Below are positions 1 through 14,506 of a DNA stretch of 64,000 bases, in pieces. Under the pieces are notes generated by a model. The model saw only the letters and a list, made by a program, of their open reading frames with translations, was not told the DNA's origin and did not search any database. This DNA is from Zonotrichia leucophrys gambelii (Eukaryota > Chordata > Aves > Passeriformes > Passerellidae): positions 132,449,533 through 132,513,532 of the forward strand of contig NC_088171.1 in NCBI RefSeq assembly GCF_028769735.1. Reading direction: 5' to 3'. The stretch's first letter is position 1. The number at the start of each line of letters is the position of its first letter. The translations under genes and the position numbers were made by a program.

Positions 1-119
1 AGATGTGATTGAACAGGGTGGTCGTTAATCTCACCTACACTCCCTTTCCCATCAAAGGCTGGACTGGGCAATCTTCTGAGGTCCCTTCCATTTTGGACTG
101 TCCTATGATTCCATGATTT
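1..119 (+). mobile_element. CR1 LINE, 3' end fragment
   Basis: The last 50 or so bases read GAGGTCCCTTCCA followed by a short spacer and the repeated octamer-like tail CTATGATTCCATGATT. This is the characteristic 3' terminus of avian CR1 retrotransposons (a non-LTR family with short tandem 3' ends instead of poly-A). The fragment is 5' truncated at or before the window edge, so only the 3' untranslated end is visible. Orientation is plus. Divergence from the usual consensus indicates an old copy. Confidence 0.75.
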
Positions 120-3100
120 ATATGCCCACATGCCCATATGGATATGGGATATGAATAATAAGTAGAACTTATTCTAGTAAATGTCGGGTCCCCTAATTTT
201 TTGGCACTTTTCTATGAAACAGCTCTTCACTCAGGAATGAAGAGCACGGTTCTCCAAGACTTCAGGAGATGAGGTGAGTCCCAGGAGAAATCTGGAAGTG
301 AGAGTTTTACTGAGTGTGGCAGACAAGGGCTGTTCCTCTTGTCCTACCCAGCACAGCTTTCGGATTCTGTCAGGGGATGTGACAAGAGCACTGTGAAACT
401 GATCCAAAGCCCAGAGTACTCCCTGGTCACGGGGACTCTGCTCAGTACCCCTGTGTGGTGCTGAGAGCCTGTGGGGCAGCAGCTCTGTGAGAAAGGAAAT
501 GTGAGAAAGGATTCATTCTGACTCTTTAAATCAAGCCATTACAGATGATGTTAGGAGGATGGGCCCAATTCACTGAAATGTGAATGACTGTAAATTAATT
601 AAATTCAGTACAAAACAAGGCTTCAGAAAATGCCAACAAAACACAGTGCCAACACACTGGAATAGGCCAGTCCTGGAACAGGCCTTTTAACATGTTAATA
701 CTATTATCCTTAAACGTCTGGAAACAAATGATCATTGAAACAATAATAGGAAAATATTCCTGGTTATTAAATAATGAGGAAATCCTTGCTAACACCATCT
801 GCAGACATCCACTTCAGTAACAATTCATAATGTTTAAGTGTCAAAATAACACCCAGGCGACACTGGTGAACTGACTTCTCTTACTCAGGGTTTGAGCCAA
901 GTTGTGGCACACCAAGGAAGGCTAACAGTTTCAGCAGACAGATGTGACTCCAATATAACATCTGTTTCAAATGTATAGTTAAAAACAGAAGATAAGAATT
1001 CTTGAGAGGACTCCTGCCTGTATGAATGATAATTTAAAATTATTAAGGCTGTATTGGTGCCACACCAAAGGACTCTCAGGCATATTAGTGTACCAAGCAA
1101 ATGGGGTTTTTTGAGGTATAAAAATGGCCTGTCTGAAACAAATTTTCTACTTCAAAGCTTGCAATTTTCATTTCGGCATATCTTGCATCCTTCTTCTGCT
1201 TTTACTTTTTCTCAGATTATGTTATTCTTTTATTCTTTACTTTGTTTCACAGCATTTTTTGTCCCTTGGAACTGCTTTAACTACAGAGAAAGAAAACATC
1301 CTAGCTGCTATATTTATTAGGTCTCCCTATTATAAATGAAAAAATAATTTAGAATTTGTTTTGAACTTGTCATGTGGCAAGAAGGATGGAAGAACTAATC
1401 AGAACTATCGGATTTGCCAGCCCCTTGTGAAATCTGCTGCATGTCTAAGCTGCTAGGAGGTGGAAAATGAGAATAAAATTAAGGCCCCGCCCATTAAAGG
1501 CACAAGCCTTGGTTCCTGTGTCTTTGCAAAATGGCCATATTTATATTCAATACTGAGTAACAAGGTTTCCAATAATTCCCTCTAAAATGATGCTTTTAAT
1601 AATAACAAAGAGTTAATATTTTAAAGATCGTCCATTTAAGTAATGAGAGCAAAGGCCAAATAATGGAAGGAGTGACTTGAGAAGGACATGGCTGCTCAAC
1701 GTGCGCTGTGTGAGGAAAATCTCTGATCACAAAGTATTCTATTTGCTGCTCTCTGAAATGGAAATATTTGAGAATTCCAGTTTAAACCAAGGAAAATGCC
1801 TGGAGATAAAACCTCAACTATTTTTGCACTCTTTGATGTCAGCTGAAAAGCAAAGGCCAAGCAATCTCAATCTGCAGAGCTGAGCTGAATCTGGAGAGAG
1901 GCATTCCTGACTCATGAGTCACTTGGTTTATGCCAGCCAGGGCACATCCACACTTAGGCCTGCAACAAGCATTGTGACAGATGCAGGAAATAACAAGCAG
2001 AATGATCTTCAGATGGTGCTTTCCAGCATGGAATGACAGGGAGTAAATTCAAACATTGCAAACACTTTTCCAAAATTCAAAGCAGCATGTGAGTGCTCCA
2101 ACTCCCCCCTGACTTCAGCAGCTCAGCCCTTCCTTGCAGGAGCCAAGGACCTGGAGGGCAGCACAATGGGCATCATGCAAACATCATGCAGCTTCTGTTT
2201 CAGCAAATGATGGGGGGTGGTTTTTGTTGCCATTGAGAGGCCAAGTTTAGGAATGTCCAGAAGGTTCACAGATACAACATAAAACAAAGTGCTTCTTACA
2301 CTGCTGTACCTCTCTGGCCTTACATTTAGTCCCTATCAGTACATTAAACAAATTATTTGCTTTTCTTACAGGGGAACCTGATTCCCATAAGGTACCAAGA
2401 GGAGGACTGAGTTTTGCTAATCATATTTACCAACATAATAATTTCCAGACAGCTCAGGCCAGAAGTTCATTTAGTGCAAAACAGTAGGATAATGTGATTT
2501 ACCAGAGGATCTACCCAGTTATAATCATCTCAATAAATTCCCTTTCCAAAGTCAGCTTCTATCACAGGGGAATAGTATTTCTTTCTAGGCTGAGATCTGG
2601 GTTACAGAAATTCAGACAAATTTTAGCACTAGCAGTTCTGTTATGTATAGGACAATGATGGAATTAACCTATCATAAATGTCAGGATCATGTTCTCATAA
2701 AATGTAGGACTAATAACAGGGACAAAACTTAAAGAAAGAAAACCACCTTGCCATGAAGTGGCTGCTCATCTTCTACATGGTGAGATGAGCAGGCAGATCA
2801 TAATTTCATGCATATCTACTCAAATACCAATTTCTCTCCTAAATCAGTCCTGTCAGTTCAAGCATTTTTCAATTTTTAATCTTGTTAGTTCTTCTGAAAC
2901 TGTTCAAGCTAATTTATTCTTCCTTTAAGGACCAATATGCATGCATATTGAATTTTAAAAGGTGTCTTTCTGCCAGTCTTTGGGGAAGATAAATTTCCAT
3001 TAATTACAATACAGCAACATTAGATTCTTCAGGAAAGGCTTGTTTGGATTATTGACTGAACCAGGAATACAACTGCCAATAAATCCACACATCATATTTA

Positions 3101-6100
3101 TATATGTACTAAATCATTCTTCTCACATTCCATTATCCTGTCTTCTATACCATCTCCAAAGCCAACATTATAGTTTTTTGAGAAAGTTACAGGAAATCCA
3201 TACTTTGCAGTCAAAAATAACTTGTCACTGAAACAATGTACTTCCTAGGTTGCTTAAAATAGCTTTCACCTTTAAAGGCATGGAAGTCATTCTAATTTCC
3301 AAAAGCATTTATAAAATCCTACAAGTACTTCAGCTGTTTATGATATCATTATCTCTGTGACAATGACACAGACACAAACATAACAGATTAATTTCTTCTT
3401 GACAAGACTGTTGACAGGTTGATTGTAAGAAACCCTTTCTTTTGTAGTTCTTACTTTTATTTCCTTTCATGGCTGTTCAATATACACTTTCCATATTACA
3501 AAATGCAAACAAATTGGCTTATTTTCTTAAATACCTGTACAGAAAAAGCTTCACCTATCTGTATAGGATTTTTTTCTGCACTCAGTAGCATGCATAGTAG
3601 ATAATGCTTCACTCAGATCCCTTAGATATGTTTTTTAATTATTACTTTCATAGTGCATTTCTACTGTTATAACTCTAATCAAAATGGAAAATCACAACAG
3701 CACTGTGGTCATCTTCATGTCCCAAGGACCTACACAGTTATATCCCATGAGAAATTCAAGTTACTGCTTTGGTGACTGCTCTGATTGCCCTGGTGGCACT
3801 TCAGGACTCAGCAGGGTGAAGCTACAGCCTGAGGAAAGGGACGGGAGAAGTCCCTGGACTATTTTCTGTTGCCCAGCAAGCTCACAGTGGCTGACAAGCA
3901 TACAGCAAAGCTGCAGTGTGTGGAGCTTCAGAACCAGCACTCGTGACTGCTCACACTCCCAGGCACAGATGCACATCTGGTCACAGCTGTACTTTGAAAG
4001 ACACAGACATGTCATTGCTTGTGTCTTGTCTAGAGTGAAAATGTGACCAAGAGCCAAGCAAAGGAGGACTGTGGAGGCTATTCCCTGTATTGGATCTTGT
4101 CTAATCACCTGCATATTGCTTTTGCAGAAGTTCTGTAACAAATCCCTGATGAACATGTTTGCTAGAGAATAAAGACAATGCATAGACATACAATTTTCCT
4201 TCCTCTTCTCCTTCTAGCTTAGAAGTGAAAAGACAACAGTATTAAAGTGAAGCTGAAGTTGAATGACTACTTTTTCCTCCCCTCTTTTCCAAGTGAGTGT
4301 GGATGTTGCTCTTGCCATTTGCCAAAGCTAAGAGCTACACAAACACCCCTCCAGGACCAGAATCATCCTTCACTGTTTTTCCTGCCCAGGTAATCTCAAT
4401 GCTAAGCACAAAGAGAAGCAGTGCTTCCTAAAGACACCATTAAAAAAGCAGTTAATATAAAAGAAAGGGAGACCTTTTTCCTAATTTCTGTAAAGAATGT
4501 GTCAGTTTCCTTTTAAGAGTTTGCCTTTCACAAATAACCAATTTTAAAGTAATGAAAATTCAAAAATATTATATTGAGAAAATCTCTCTTTTTACTTCAG
4601 GTGGACCTAAAGTTATTTTGGCTTTTCATAATTAGATGGGGAACATGTTTTGTGATTGGAAATATATATAATATAGAACATCAGAGAAAAATTGCATTTA
4701 AGAGCTATCTATAAATTCTATTAAGGTAAAATTTGAATTTTTCAAACATGAATGGACAATTTCAACTTTGACAGGATCCTTCATTTCCACATAATCTTCA
4801 GATATGATATTTTTATGTTGAAAATGCAGCACATTATTCCAGCTTTGCTAAGAGAATATTTGACTGAAAAATCACCACTAAATAAAACTGCAGGCAGATT
4901 GGGTCAGGGCCATTTTGCATTAATTCAGGATGAAGGGAAGTGTTTCCTCTCAGGGTTCTTGCCCTTGCCAAGCCTGATGCTGTTGGCAGCAGCAGCTCCA
5001 GTTAATGTAAAATTAATTTTACATTAGTTGAAGAGTAGTGGGTAAATTTGCTGGTATCAGCCATTGTGCCTGGCAGCACATAAGCTGCTGCTGTGAATAA
5101 GGCTGGCTGGGCTTCTCTGGAGAGCATCTCCTCTGTGCCTTGGCCTGGCTCTGCAAAAACACCTCCAGAGCTGGGAACCATCCAGCGCCCCTCGGGCTGG
5201 CACATGAACCCCGGTGTGAAGTGCTGGCATACCACTGAAAGGCTTTTGGGGTTAATCCTCAATGATTTGCTGTGCCCAAAGCCAGGCAGCTGCAGGACCC
5301 GCCTCTGCCCAGCCCTGTGCTACGAACATCACCCACAAGGAGGAGCCCCACTTCCAAATAATTCACTCAGAGAAAATACCAGAGTTCTGCCTTGGCTGTA
5401 CCCAGGCTAAAGAGATTAGCGAAGAACCACTCATTGATAGAAGGAACAGTGGCGTTCTTTTTGCCTAAACTCCCATCAGAAAGAAGATTCGCCAGACAGG
5501 GGATGTTTGCCTAATTACATTATCCCAACTTTTCCCAATTACAAGGAGAACAGATGTTTTGTGACTGGAAATGAACCCAAAGGGAAGGAACATCAAAGAC
5601 CAACTGCCTACAACAAGAACCTACAAAATCAAATTTTTTTCCTTACACTCAATTAGTTATGATGCCAAGCACGTTTTCCCCAGGCAGGAAGGTGTGATTG
5701 AGTGAAACTGCTTCCCTGGGAACTACAGGATGAAGCCGAAAGAAACACAGTAAAAGTTAGTAGAAAGACTTATACAATAAAGTTACTGCATGAATATGCA
5801 ACAGCAGTTTTCATTTTGAATTTACTGTGCTTATTTCAGAATAACCCACAAAGCTTAGTTTAACTGAGTACTGTCTTTGTGAATAGCCCCATTACTATCT
5901 TACAGCTACATCAGTCTGGAGAAGAGGAGTAAGAAGAGTAAGAAGAGCAAATGTGCAAACAGTTGTGCAGTTGACTTCCCTTGCTCGATTTTCAGATGTA
6001 CTGAGCCTTGTGAGAGCAGTTTGAAGCCAAAAGGGTGCATGTGCACTCAGCCTGCATGGGCACGGGCTTTTGAAACTCTAATCCAAAGCCCAAGGTTTGC

Positions 6101-6600
6101 AAATTAAGTGTCTGTGTTTCAAAACTTCATCTTGAGCAACTTGCCTACAGTTACCCAGTCATGCCTGGTAGGGTAAGGAACAAAATTCATACTGGTCAAA
6201 GATCAATAAAATGCTGCCAGATACCTCAAAAGCACAAGCAAGGATTTATCTTGGTTTCACATGAGGAAGAATGTCATTCAAGATTTCTTTTAGGTGGGTT
6301 TTAGCTCAGTTTTCAGTTCACTCACTTTAAAAGTAGGGTGGTTCTTCCTTCCTGTTTGTACATTTATTTTACCTACCCAGAAGTCACAGTAAGGTAAGCA
6401 GTTTCTCTCTTTTTTATCTGTCTGCTGCTATCTTGATTACTTTTCGATTTACGTTGTAGCCTACTTTGCAAAAAAAAATCACCTGAGCTGTTAATAATAT
6501 TTTTCCTGCATGATTCAGAAACAAGTACCTTCAACAGATTGTTTTCATAAAATTGATTAAATGCTGAACTTATGCATTCTAACAAAACCCTTCCCTGCTA
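120..6600. other. Intergenic DNA, no gene seen
   Basis: AT-rich sequence with many short chance open frames on both strands. None shows a recognisable domain or an exon pattern. A 24-bp perfect palindrome lies at 5003-5026, and the following 400 bases are somewhat more GC-rich (about 5040-5420) without an identifiable repeat. In human the next gene beyond PDP1 is CDH17; no cadherin-like exon was seen here. Confidence 0.6.
5003..5026. repeat. 24-bp perfect palindrome
   Basis: Two 12-base arms (TAATGTAAAATT and its exact complement) abut with no spacer. The symmetry makes the two strands encode the same peptide tail here. No flanking target duplication or transposon ends were found, so the origin is unknown. 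Confidence 0.85.
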
Positions 6601-6609
6601 TGATACTGG

Positions 6610-7950
6610 CTGGAAGGTCAATCCAGAAATACCCAAGCAATCTGGGGTTACTGGAGTGAGCAGTTGCTAACAAATATGATCACAGATCTAATGGAGGCAA
6701 AACATTCTGCTGGACCCCACACTTAAAACCAAGGAATACAACCAAGGAAGAACTCACCAGGGACGTGAAGGTCACAGGCAGCTTTTGCTGCAGTAGCCAT
6801 GAAATGGTGGTGGATCCCACAAAAAGGAAACAAGGAAAATAGCAGGAATAACCCCTGGAGTTCAGGAGAGCATGTTACCGCCTCTTAAGGTGTCTCCTTG
6901 GAGAAATCCTGTGTAATGTATTCACAGAGAGAAGAGGGGACCAGAACAGTCAGTTGAGTTTCAAATATTACCTCCTCCAGCTGCAGAATGATCCATCTGA
7001 ACATGCAGGAAATCAATCAAAGGCAGGAGGCAGTTGCAAATATGAGCAAGGAGGCTCTGACAAAGCTCAAATAGAAAAAGGAAGTGTTCTGCAAGAGGTA
7101 GAATCAAGGGTGGATAAACTGCCAGGAATATAGAAACGCTGTCCAAGCACACAGGGGCAGGGTTAGAAAAGGCCAAACCCATCTGGAGTTGTGCCTGCTA
7201 TGGAATTGTGGACTGCAGCAAAGACATCTACAAGTACATCACCTGCAAAAGCAAGACAAGGGAGAATGTGGGCCTGCTGCTGAATGGGATGGGGGATCTG
7301 GTAACAAGAAAGCTGAGGGACCTGTGTTTACTGGTACAGCCAGCCTTCAGGGACCTCATGCTCTCAAACCTGAGAGAAAGTCTGAAGCAAGAGGAAAAAG
7401 ATAAAGTTAAGAAACATTTAACTAAAAACAAAGGCATATTAAAGACAAAGGGGCCTTATGGGATGTATCCATGCCTTCTGATAGTGCTGGTTGATGTCAT
7501 TGAGGCTACTCAATTATGAAAGAATATGGTGATCAGGAAGAGTTCCTCAACTGTAGAAAAGAGTGAAGGTCACTCCTGCCTTACAGTAGGACACAGGGAA
7601 CTACAGGCTCATCACCCTCATCTCTGTCCTCTGGAAGGTGATGGAGCAAGCATTCCTGGAGAGCACCTCCAAATAATTGAAGGATAGAGTTATGGGGAGC
7701 AGCCAGCGTGGACTTCATAAGCACAGAGTCCTGTAATACAGTATAGGCATTGCTAGCAATGGGCCATAACCTTTGTACTGAATTTGCAAGGTCTCAGGAC
7801 AGAGTCTTCCAACTTTATCCAAAATTCTTTTGACCTGCCTGAACCTTTACTTAAACTGGTTAGCTGCAACAGCAATTTTGCTAACTGAGCAGGAAGTTGA
7901 ACTAGATGATGCCCAGAGGTTTCTGGCAACCCCCACTATTCTGTGAAAAC
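6610..7950 (+). mobile_element. CR1 LINE, decayed copy with part of ORF2
   Basis: Translating the plus strand piecewise gives diagnostic CR1 ORF2 segments in the right order. An end-of-endonuclease stretch near 6740-6800 reads KEELTRDVKVTGSFCCSSHE. Near 7215-7300 comes YKYITCKSKTRENVG then LLNGMGDLVT. A reverse-transcriptase entry motif, frame-shifted from NYRPVSLTSV, lies near 7600-7640. Stops and frameshifts break the reading throughout, and the core reverse transcriptase is missing between about 7745 and 7880. The 3' end near 7885-7948 keeps the GAACTAGATGATGCC... tail typical of CR1. The left border is approximate. It cannot mobilise itself. Confidence 0.82.
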
Positions 7951-10900
7951 AGTCTAATGAAATTCACCTAGAATTTGCCTCCCGTTCAAGAAATGTACAC
8001 AGCATTTTTAAAATCCTTTGATATAAGACAATTTCAAAACACAATTTCCTCCTTATTCTGACTCTCTCCTTTTTTGACTCTAGTAAAGGAATGCTAAGCA
8101 GAGCTGACACAACATGTTTGGGAGGAGTTTAGTGATACAGAATGTCTTAATCAAGTTCCTAATTAAAAAAAGAATGGTTTAGTTTAACTGAAATTTTAAG
8201 AAAAAAAGATAACTAGCAAATAATGGATATTTAGTATTGCTCTTCAGTGCTTCTTTGACAAGTAATTTAGCAAATTATTTGTTTAAATCCTTGGTATTTA
8301 AGCATATGAAAGTTAATACACATTTTGACTCCAAGATGTCTTTTGCAGCCATTGTAACTTATGCTGCTTCTTAGTTTTTTCTTACAAATACATCTGCAAA
8401 GAACTGTTTCTTGAGTAGGTCTGTTGAGTTTTTAAAATCAAGAGTAGATCACAACTGGTATTAATTTGCTCAAACATTATCTCTGTCCTTATAATTAACC
8501 ACCAGCTTTTCGGATTTTTACCTTCCTTTTACAAGAAAACCTGGAACTTACAATGGAAATTATTTGTTTGTTCTAGGCATGTTAGGCTTTTTGTTGTTTT
8601 TTTTCAGCTGGAACAGGATATTTTACTTTATATTTTACAACATTTCATCCAGACCAATAATGCTTTTATTGTCATAGTATATATAGGATTGCACTTACTT
8701 AAATGATTAAGCTTAAGATCTGAGTAAAGTTTTCTTTTTACTTTGGGTTTTGTTTTCCTATAATGTTTTGCTGTCAGGTGTGGATGTATTACTGTCCCTG
8801 CTAGTCAAATGCTCTAGAATGCAATTTTTGCTTAGTTCAGTCAATAATTGATCGATTTCCTATTGCAAAGTCGAAATGTATGTTGCAGCTACATTCCTGG
8901 CAGGTCCTGCCCAAACAATCACACCATCACTACAGACATATTCACTGTTCTACTAAATTCTCACCAGTGGAATATTCTGGCAACTGAATTTTTCTCAGAG
9001 GAAGTTTTTGGAAGTGAAACACCCCTACAAGTCCTGTTTTTATGCTATGATAAAAATTTTAGTTCTCTGCCTATGAAGCTGCCAGGCATCATGTGATGCT
9101 CCCAGTTTTGCAAACAATTCAGTCATCTGATGATTTACTCCCCCCTTGGTAGTAGAAGTTGACCCAGTTGTCTCTGGTGGACTGGCAGGATCTCCAAATG
9201 CCTTGAGGAAATGCTTTCCATTTAAGGAACTCACATGGACACCATTTGCATATTTGCAGCACTGTTCTGGGTGAGGGTGATTTAAGATAGACAAAATGAA
9301 CTCTGTCTTCATGATAGCAGCATTCACCTGAGGTATGGAGAACAAGAAAAACCTGTTGAACAAGGGAATGCCACAACCCTTAGCATTCATTTGGGCAGCA
9401 ACTGAGGGAATGCAGAAGAGCAATACTTTCGGTTTGGCATTTTGGCAACTGTGAAAATGTCAGTATGTAGTTGCTTTTCACTACATTCTAAGCCAAACTT
9501 AACTTTTCATGGTCTACAAACATAGCCCCAGATGTTTTCAAAAACATCTGAAAAAAACCACACAGGTATGATTCAAATTAGAATGACTGAAAAAGCCTGA
9601 CAGAAAAAGAAAATGAAGTGACAAGTTCTCCTCAACTCCAATTTTCTTTCCTTCACTTAGTTTTTTCTGACCTTTTTTCTTTCATCCTCACTCACAGCTT
9701 TCTGTCTCCTGTACTGAGGTGCCATTGCAATGTAAAAATCAGGAAAGTACTGTTTAGTAATGTGCACTGCCCTTGGATATTAAAATTCCTGGCACCCATA
9801 CATTTGACTTGTGTCTGTTCTCATATTTGCACAGAAGCAGTAAACATTAAACATCAGAACAACAGCAGCTGATCTTTGTTCAGCTTTGGTTGTTTGGCTG
9901 TTTTGGTTTTTCTTTTTTTGGTTTTGTTTTTTTTTTTTTTTGATCTTCAGTTTAGACATTCAGTCATTTCTGATCTCTTCATCTGCTGTTTGTTTGTTTT
10001 CCTGAGGACAATTTCACCAAGCATAACTGATGCAAGACCTTTCTCTTCATTCATTAGCCATCTCTGATATTATTGTGGTTTACTTCTGCAGTTATTTTAT
10101 GACACATACCTAAGTTTTCTTTCATGTGTGCAATTTCAGCTTTAAAGACACATTATATAACAGGTTTTTTCTCCCTTACATTTTCCTACTTTATCCTGAA
10201 TTTTTTAGGATTCACACTCTTGTATCTGTGTACTTTTGAAACACTCCACATTTTGTAGCTTATCTGAATCTGTCTCCTAACTTCCTATTCCCATTTTGGT
10301 CACTGCTTCACAGCTTATGATGGGCTTTTTATGTCTCATCTCAGCTAGACAGACCTTGTGTCTCCTATTTTTTTTTTTTAAGAGTTAGCTGCTGCAGCCA
10401 GTGAGATTTTCCAAGCACTCTTCCTGCAGGTACCCTGTGAACACTTGATCCCATATCAAAGGGACTTTTTATGATTCTCTGACTTCAGAACTGAGCTTTT
10501 AATATCACTACTGTGATAGGCTTCAAATGCTCCTTTAAGCTGCAGCATTGAGAAATAAGACCCATCACACTCCAATACCTCTATATTAATGCAGGTTAGC
10601 AAATACAGCAGACGTCAGAATTGTCTTTCAGCAGTTTAGTCACGATATGACTGAATATCACGGTCTGAACCCTAGTCATAGCTCAGACAATTTTAATTCC
10701 CAAAATTTTGTATAATACAGTGGCTTTAAAATGCAGTACATCAGCTTAAATGCTTGTAATCTACAAACCTGGAGAGCCTATGTTATTTCTGGGCCCTAAT
10801 CTTGTGTGACTTTCTCATTGCATTTTTCTGTCAGTTGGATTTTCTCAACAGCTCCTCACATATTCTTCACTAAGTAGTAGGAGTAGAGAGGAGCCTTCCT

Positions 10901-13900
10901 CAGGTGTGACAAGTGTCTCATACACATTGATTCCATAGAAGATAGATTCTTTTCACCTGTTTGAACATGATTTGGCATGAAGTTATATAAACATGGCCCA
11001 AATGTCAAAAATCCCTAAATACTAAAAATACTAAGTGTCTGTTGAAAATATACATGAATTCTATGCTTAGCTGTCTTTCTGAGCTAGACAGCCTCTCAGA
11101 CTCCTTAGTGTCAGTGTTTGCTAAGCAGTGAATGGTACTTTAGTGTTCCAGATCAGCCTCAGAAGACAGACACAGGACTGCCTTGCACTGCCACACTACA
11201 GTGCTGCCAAGCCACCTGCCAGAAGACTCTTCTGCCTTTTGTACTATCAGCTCTAAGTTCAGGCTCTGTTCCTTCCTTAATTAATATTTCAGCCTTTTAC
11301 AAGCTGAACTATTTTGATAAAAAGACATTATCTCCTCAGTTTTGGAAATTTTACTTTTTTATATAAAGGGGGACTATGTAAAGACCTGGAGCTGGTCTTG
11401 AGATTGAGATTTGTAAAAGAATGAGTAGAAGAACATAAGATTCCTCTGATCAGCTGTGCTGGAAGCTCTACAGATTCCTACTCATGCAAGCAAGAATGAG
11501 TGCTGAACACTGTTCCAAGTGAGGCTTCAGAGGTTATGCCAAGGAAATTGTATGCTGCTGACTTAATTGTTAAACATTGGCAGGGCTCTGGAGCAGGGGA
11601 GATAGAGTCCTTGGTGTAACAGCAATACCTCGCAGTGCACAGCAGTGACATCCTACACACCATCTGTGTAGGGCAAAAATGACACTGGGGCTTGAGCTGC
11701 ACTTCCACGTACCTTAACAGTCAGAGCAAGAACAAGCCCTTAGAATAAGGCTAATTACAGGACTGTTAGGTACAAGACAATAATAAAAACTCTGAAGTAA
11801 TTATGCAAAAGTGGCAGATGCAAAAACTTCAGGACTACCGTACCTACGAAGACCTGGGGGAAAAATGTTTAAGATTTGCCTCCAGAAAACACCTAAATGG
11901 AGCTACCTATGGGTGGACAAGGTGACAAAGTTTCTACTGTGCTCAGTGGAGTTGAATGCAGGCATGGCATGGGCTGAACATCTACTGAGATCCCAGAGCA
12001 CGTGCTGAACACAGCTCCACCACCTCTGAAAGGCACTTCAACACTCACAAGGCAGCACACACACAAGTACCCAAGTCAGGTGTCTTAAGAAGCTGGTAAG
12101 GAATGTGCCCATAAGCAACAGTACTTTTACATACACAGGAATACACCAACTTGTGCAGGGAAATTTGAGCTAGCTTCAGAGTAGCAGAGTGGCAGCATGC
12201 TGTACAAATGAATACACTTTGCTTTTTAGCAGGAGCAATAAATCCCTATTAAACACTGCTGTGCTATGGCTAGGTCTTCTGTACAGCAGCCAGGTTTTGT
12301 TAAGAGAAAGATTTACTTTTCCCCTGTAGAAGAGGCTGCAACCAGGGAAGCAACATTCATTCCTCTCCCAGCTGCCTAAACCTGGGAACACCAACTAATT
12401 ACTATTAACCTACTATTACTATTTAAATCACCTTGCACAAAATGCAAAAATTAAAAGCAAGGAAGAAAATAGTATTCTTGTCATTAGCCCAGCTGTTGCA
12501 CTACCACAGTGGGCAAAGAAGTACTAGGGATGAGCAACAGGAAAGGTTACAGAATTAATTACTATAGGCTTATAGCAACTTTGACAGACTCATTTCATTA
12601 ATACAGAGCTTCTGAATGAAACTACGCTTAATGCATGGCTGTGTGTCAGCTCATGGGTGCTTTCCTGTTAACACCAATGATTTCCCTATTTCTTGGGCAT
12701 TTTTCCTATCTTGCAGCATCATGTGACATGAACATGATAGGCTACCCTAAGTACACATTTTGGGTATTATAACTGACCAGTTTGTTCATAATGCTATAAA
12801 ATAGTTTGGTATTCACAAGTTTTATTAAAGAGGATTTTCTATCTAGGAAATCTAATAAAAAGTCTAATAATGGAAGCACATTTTTTCTGTTCAGATAAAG
12901 ATTCACCATGAGGATAGTGAACAGCCTGCTGCATAAAACATCCCCTAAAATCTGTAAGACTCATTACTAACTTACCCAGACTAGGAACCATAACTGATAC
13001 GTACTTTGCAGTTATTTTCTTTTTTTTATCTTCAACACAGAAAGAGGCTATATAGGGAGAACAATCCTAAAACAATCTTGTACTGGGTGGTCCTTATTTT
13101 TTCAGCTGGAGAACTTTCAGTCTACTCCTTTTATTTGTTAAGTTCTAAAAAAAACCCAGAATCTAATTTCTTATTAATTATCACAAACAAAATTAAGTAC
13201 CTGCTTATCATGGTATATACTGAATGGTGCTTGTATTTTCTTATGCTTAAGTTTTACGTAATCCTGGAAAGCTTCATGACTGATTAGGTGGGTCATTAGC
13301 AAGAAAAGCAGTTTCAGAAGACCTGTACACTGATCAATACCTAAGATAAGTTGTTTGGCATTTTTTTACCCTCAGACCTGGCAGAACAGATAGGAACAGA
13401 TCATTTATGCATCTCAAATTGCTTTTCATTTTGCCACACAATGCTCCTGCCAGCTTATACTTAATTAGTGATCCAGTTATGAAAGTCAGATTTTCCTTTC
13501 TCTCTACCCAGAAATTTATTGTTAATACTCACAAGCAGCAAATAAAACAGCAGGTGTAACCAGCATTGTAACAATAGACTTATCTATTGCATTGCAAATA
13601 TAACCACCACCATGTCGGTGGTGTGAGCAATAATGAAACTGGTCAAGGAAGCTTTTGAATACAGATCTACATAAGCTTCAATTAGAAACAACCCCCTGAC
13701 ATGGGTTGTGCTTCAGTGGATGGGATTAAAATACAATGCACAAACCACTAAACACAAGGGAACAGAGTTAACAGAGCCTTAAGCTGGAAGTACAGATAAC
13801 ATATCTCCCACTCCTCTTATATAGTATTATTGTTGAACTGACACATTCATCAAGAACAGTTTTGAAGATTAAGGTAAATCTGATGTTGACTGTCAAGATT

Positions 13901-14479
13901 CAGCCATCCTCCATGGTTGAACCACATATCTGCAGCTGTGAAATCCTTATTTGACAAAGTAATCCCAGCATCACCCTTATGTGCACAATATCTGTACTTT
14001 CCACAATGCAACAATTCTGGCAGACAAGGCAAGTGTGTTCTCAGCCTGTGGCACAAGAGCTGTTTCTGTTTAGCTCACCATCAACTCATTCTTGCCCCAA
14101 TTTAATCTGCACATATTTTAGACTGTTTGTGAAATGCTGTATTGCTTTATACAGAGTACAGTACCCAGCTTTAAAATCCAAAATGCAGCTGCTTCCTCAG
14201 CAGCACTGCCCCTGAAGGTACTCATGAGGTGCTGGGAACGAGACACAGTGACTGTGATGGAAGGATCTGAGCTTTGCTGCCTGGGGGAGGCAGCAGCAGC
14301 ATGCCTGAGGCAGGGTGATACTGAGCCTCACAGCAACACTGAAGCACTCTGAACCTCAATTCTGCTTCCATTTATACTTTGGTCTCCTTGGCCATCTGAG
14401 TATTCGTAACAGGGATCACACAAAAGAACAAAGTCCTAGCAGAACACATACCACATTCTACATCAACTCAATACACATG
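7951..14479. other. Intergenic DNA downstream of PDP1
   Basis: AT-rich sequence with T-rich runs (for example 9924-9941 and 10368-10379) and chance ORFs only. A 22-bp inverted repeat sits at 9529-9550. No recognisable exon, RNA gene or complete transposon was seen. Confidence 0.55.
9529..9550. repeat. 22-bp inverted repeat
   Basis: Two perfect 10-base arms (CAGATGTTTT and its complement) are separated by two bases. Could fold as a hairpin on either strand. No gene context is evident. Confidence 0.8.
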
Positions 14480-14500
14480 GATTTCTGCATAATTGATCAT

Positions 14501-14506
14501 TTTATT
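14501..14506 (-). terminator. PDP1: Distal poly(A) signal of PDP1 (candidate)
   Basis: Canonical AATAAA on the minus strand. It is followed some 25-55 bases downstream by a GT-rich stretch (TGTGGTATGTGTTCTG), the usual layout for cleavage and polyadenylation. Cleavage would fall near 14480-14490. Confidence 0.5.

Noticed and set aside
3684..4189. Antisense pair of ORFs, 120 and 142 codons
   Set aside because: No recognisable domain, no exon signals and no ortholog expected here; likely chance.
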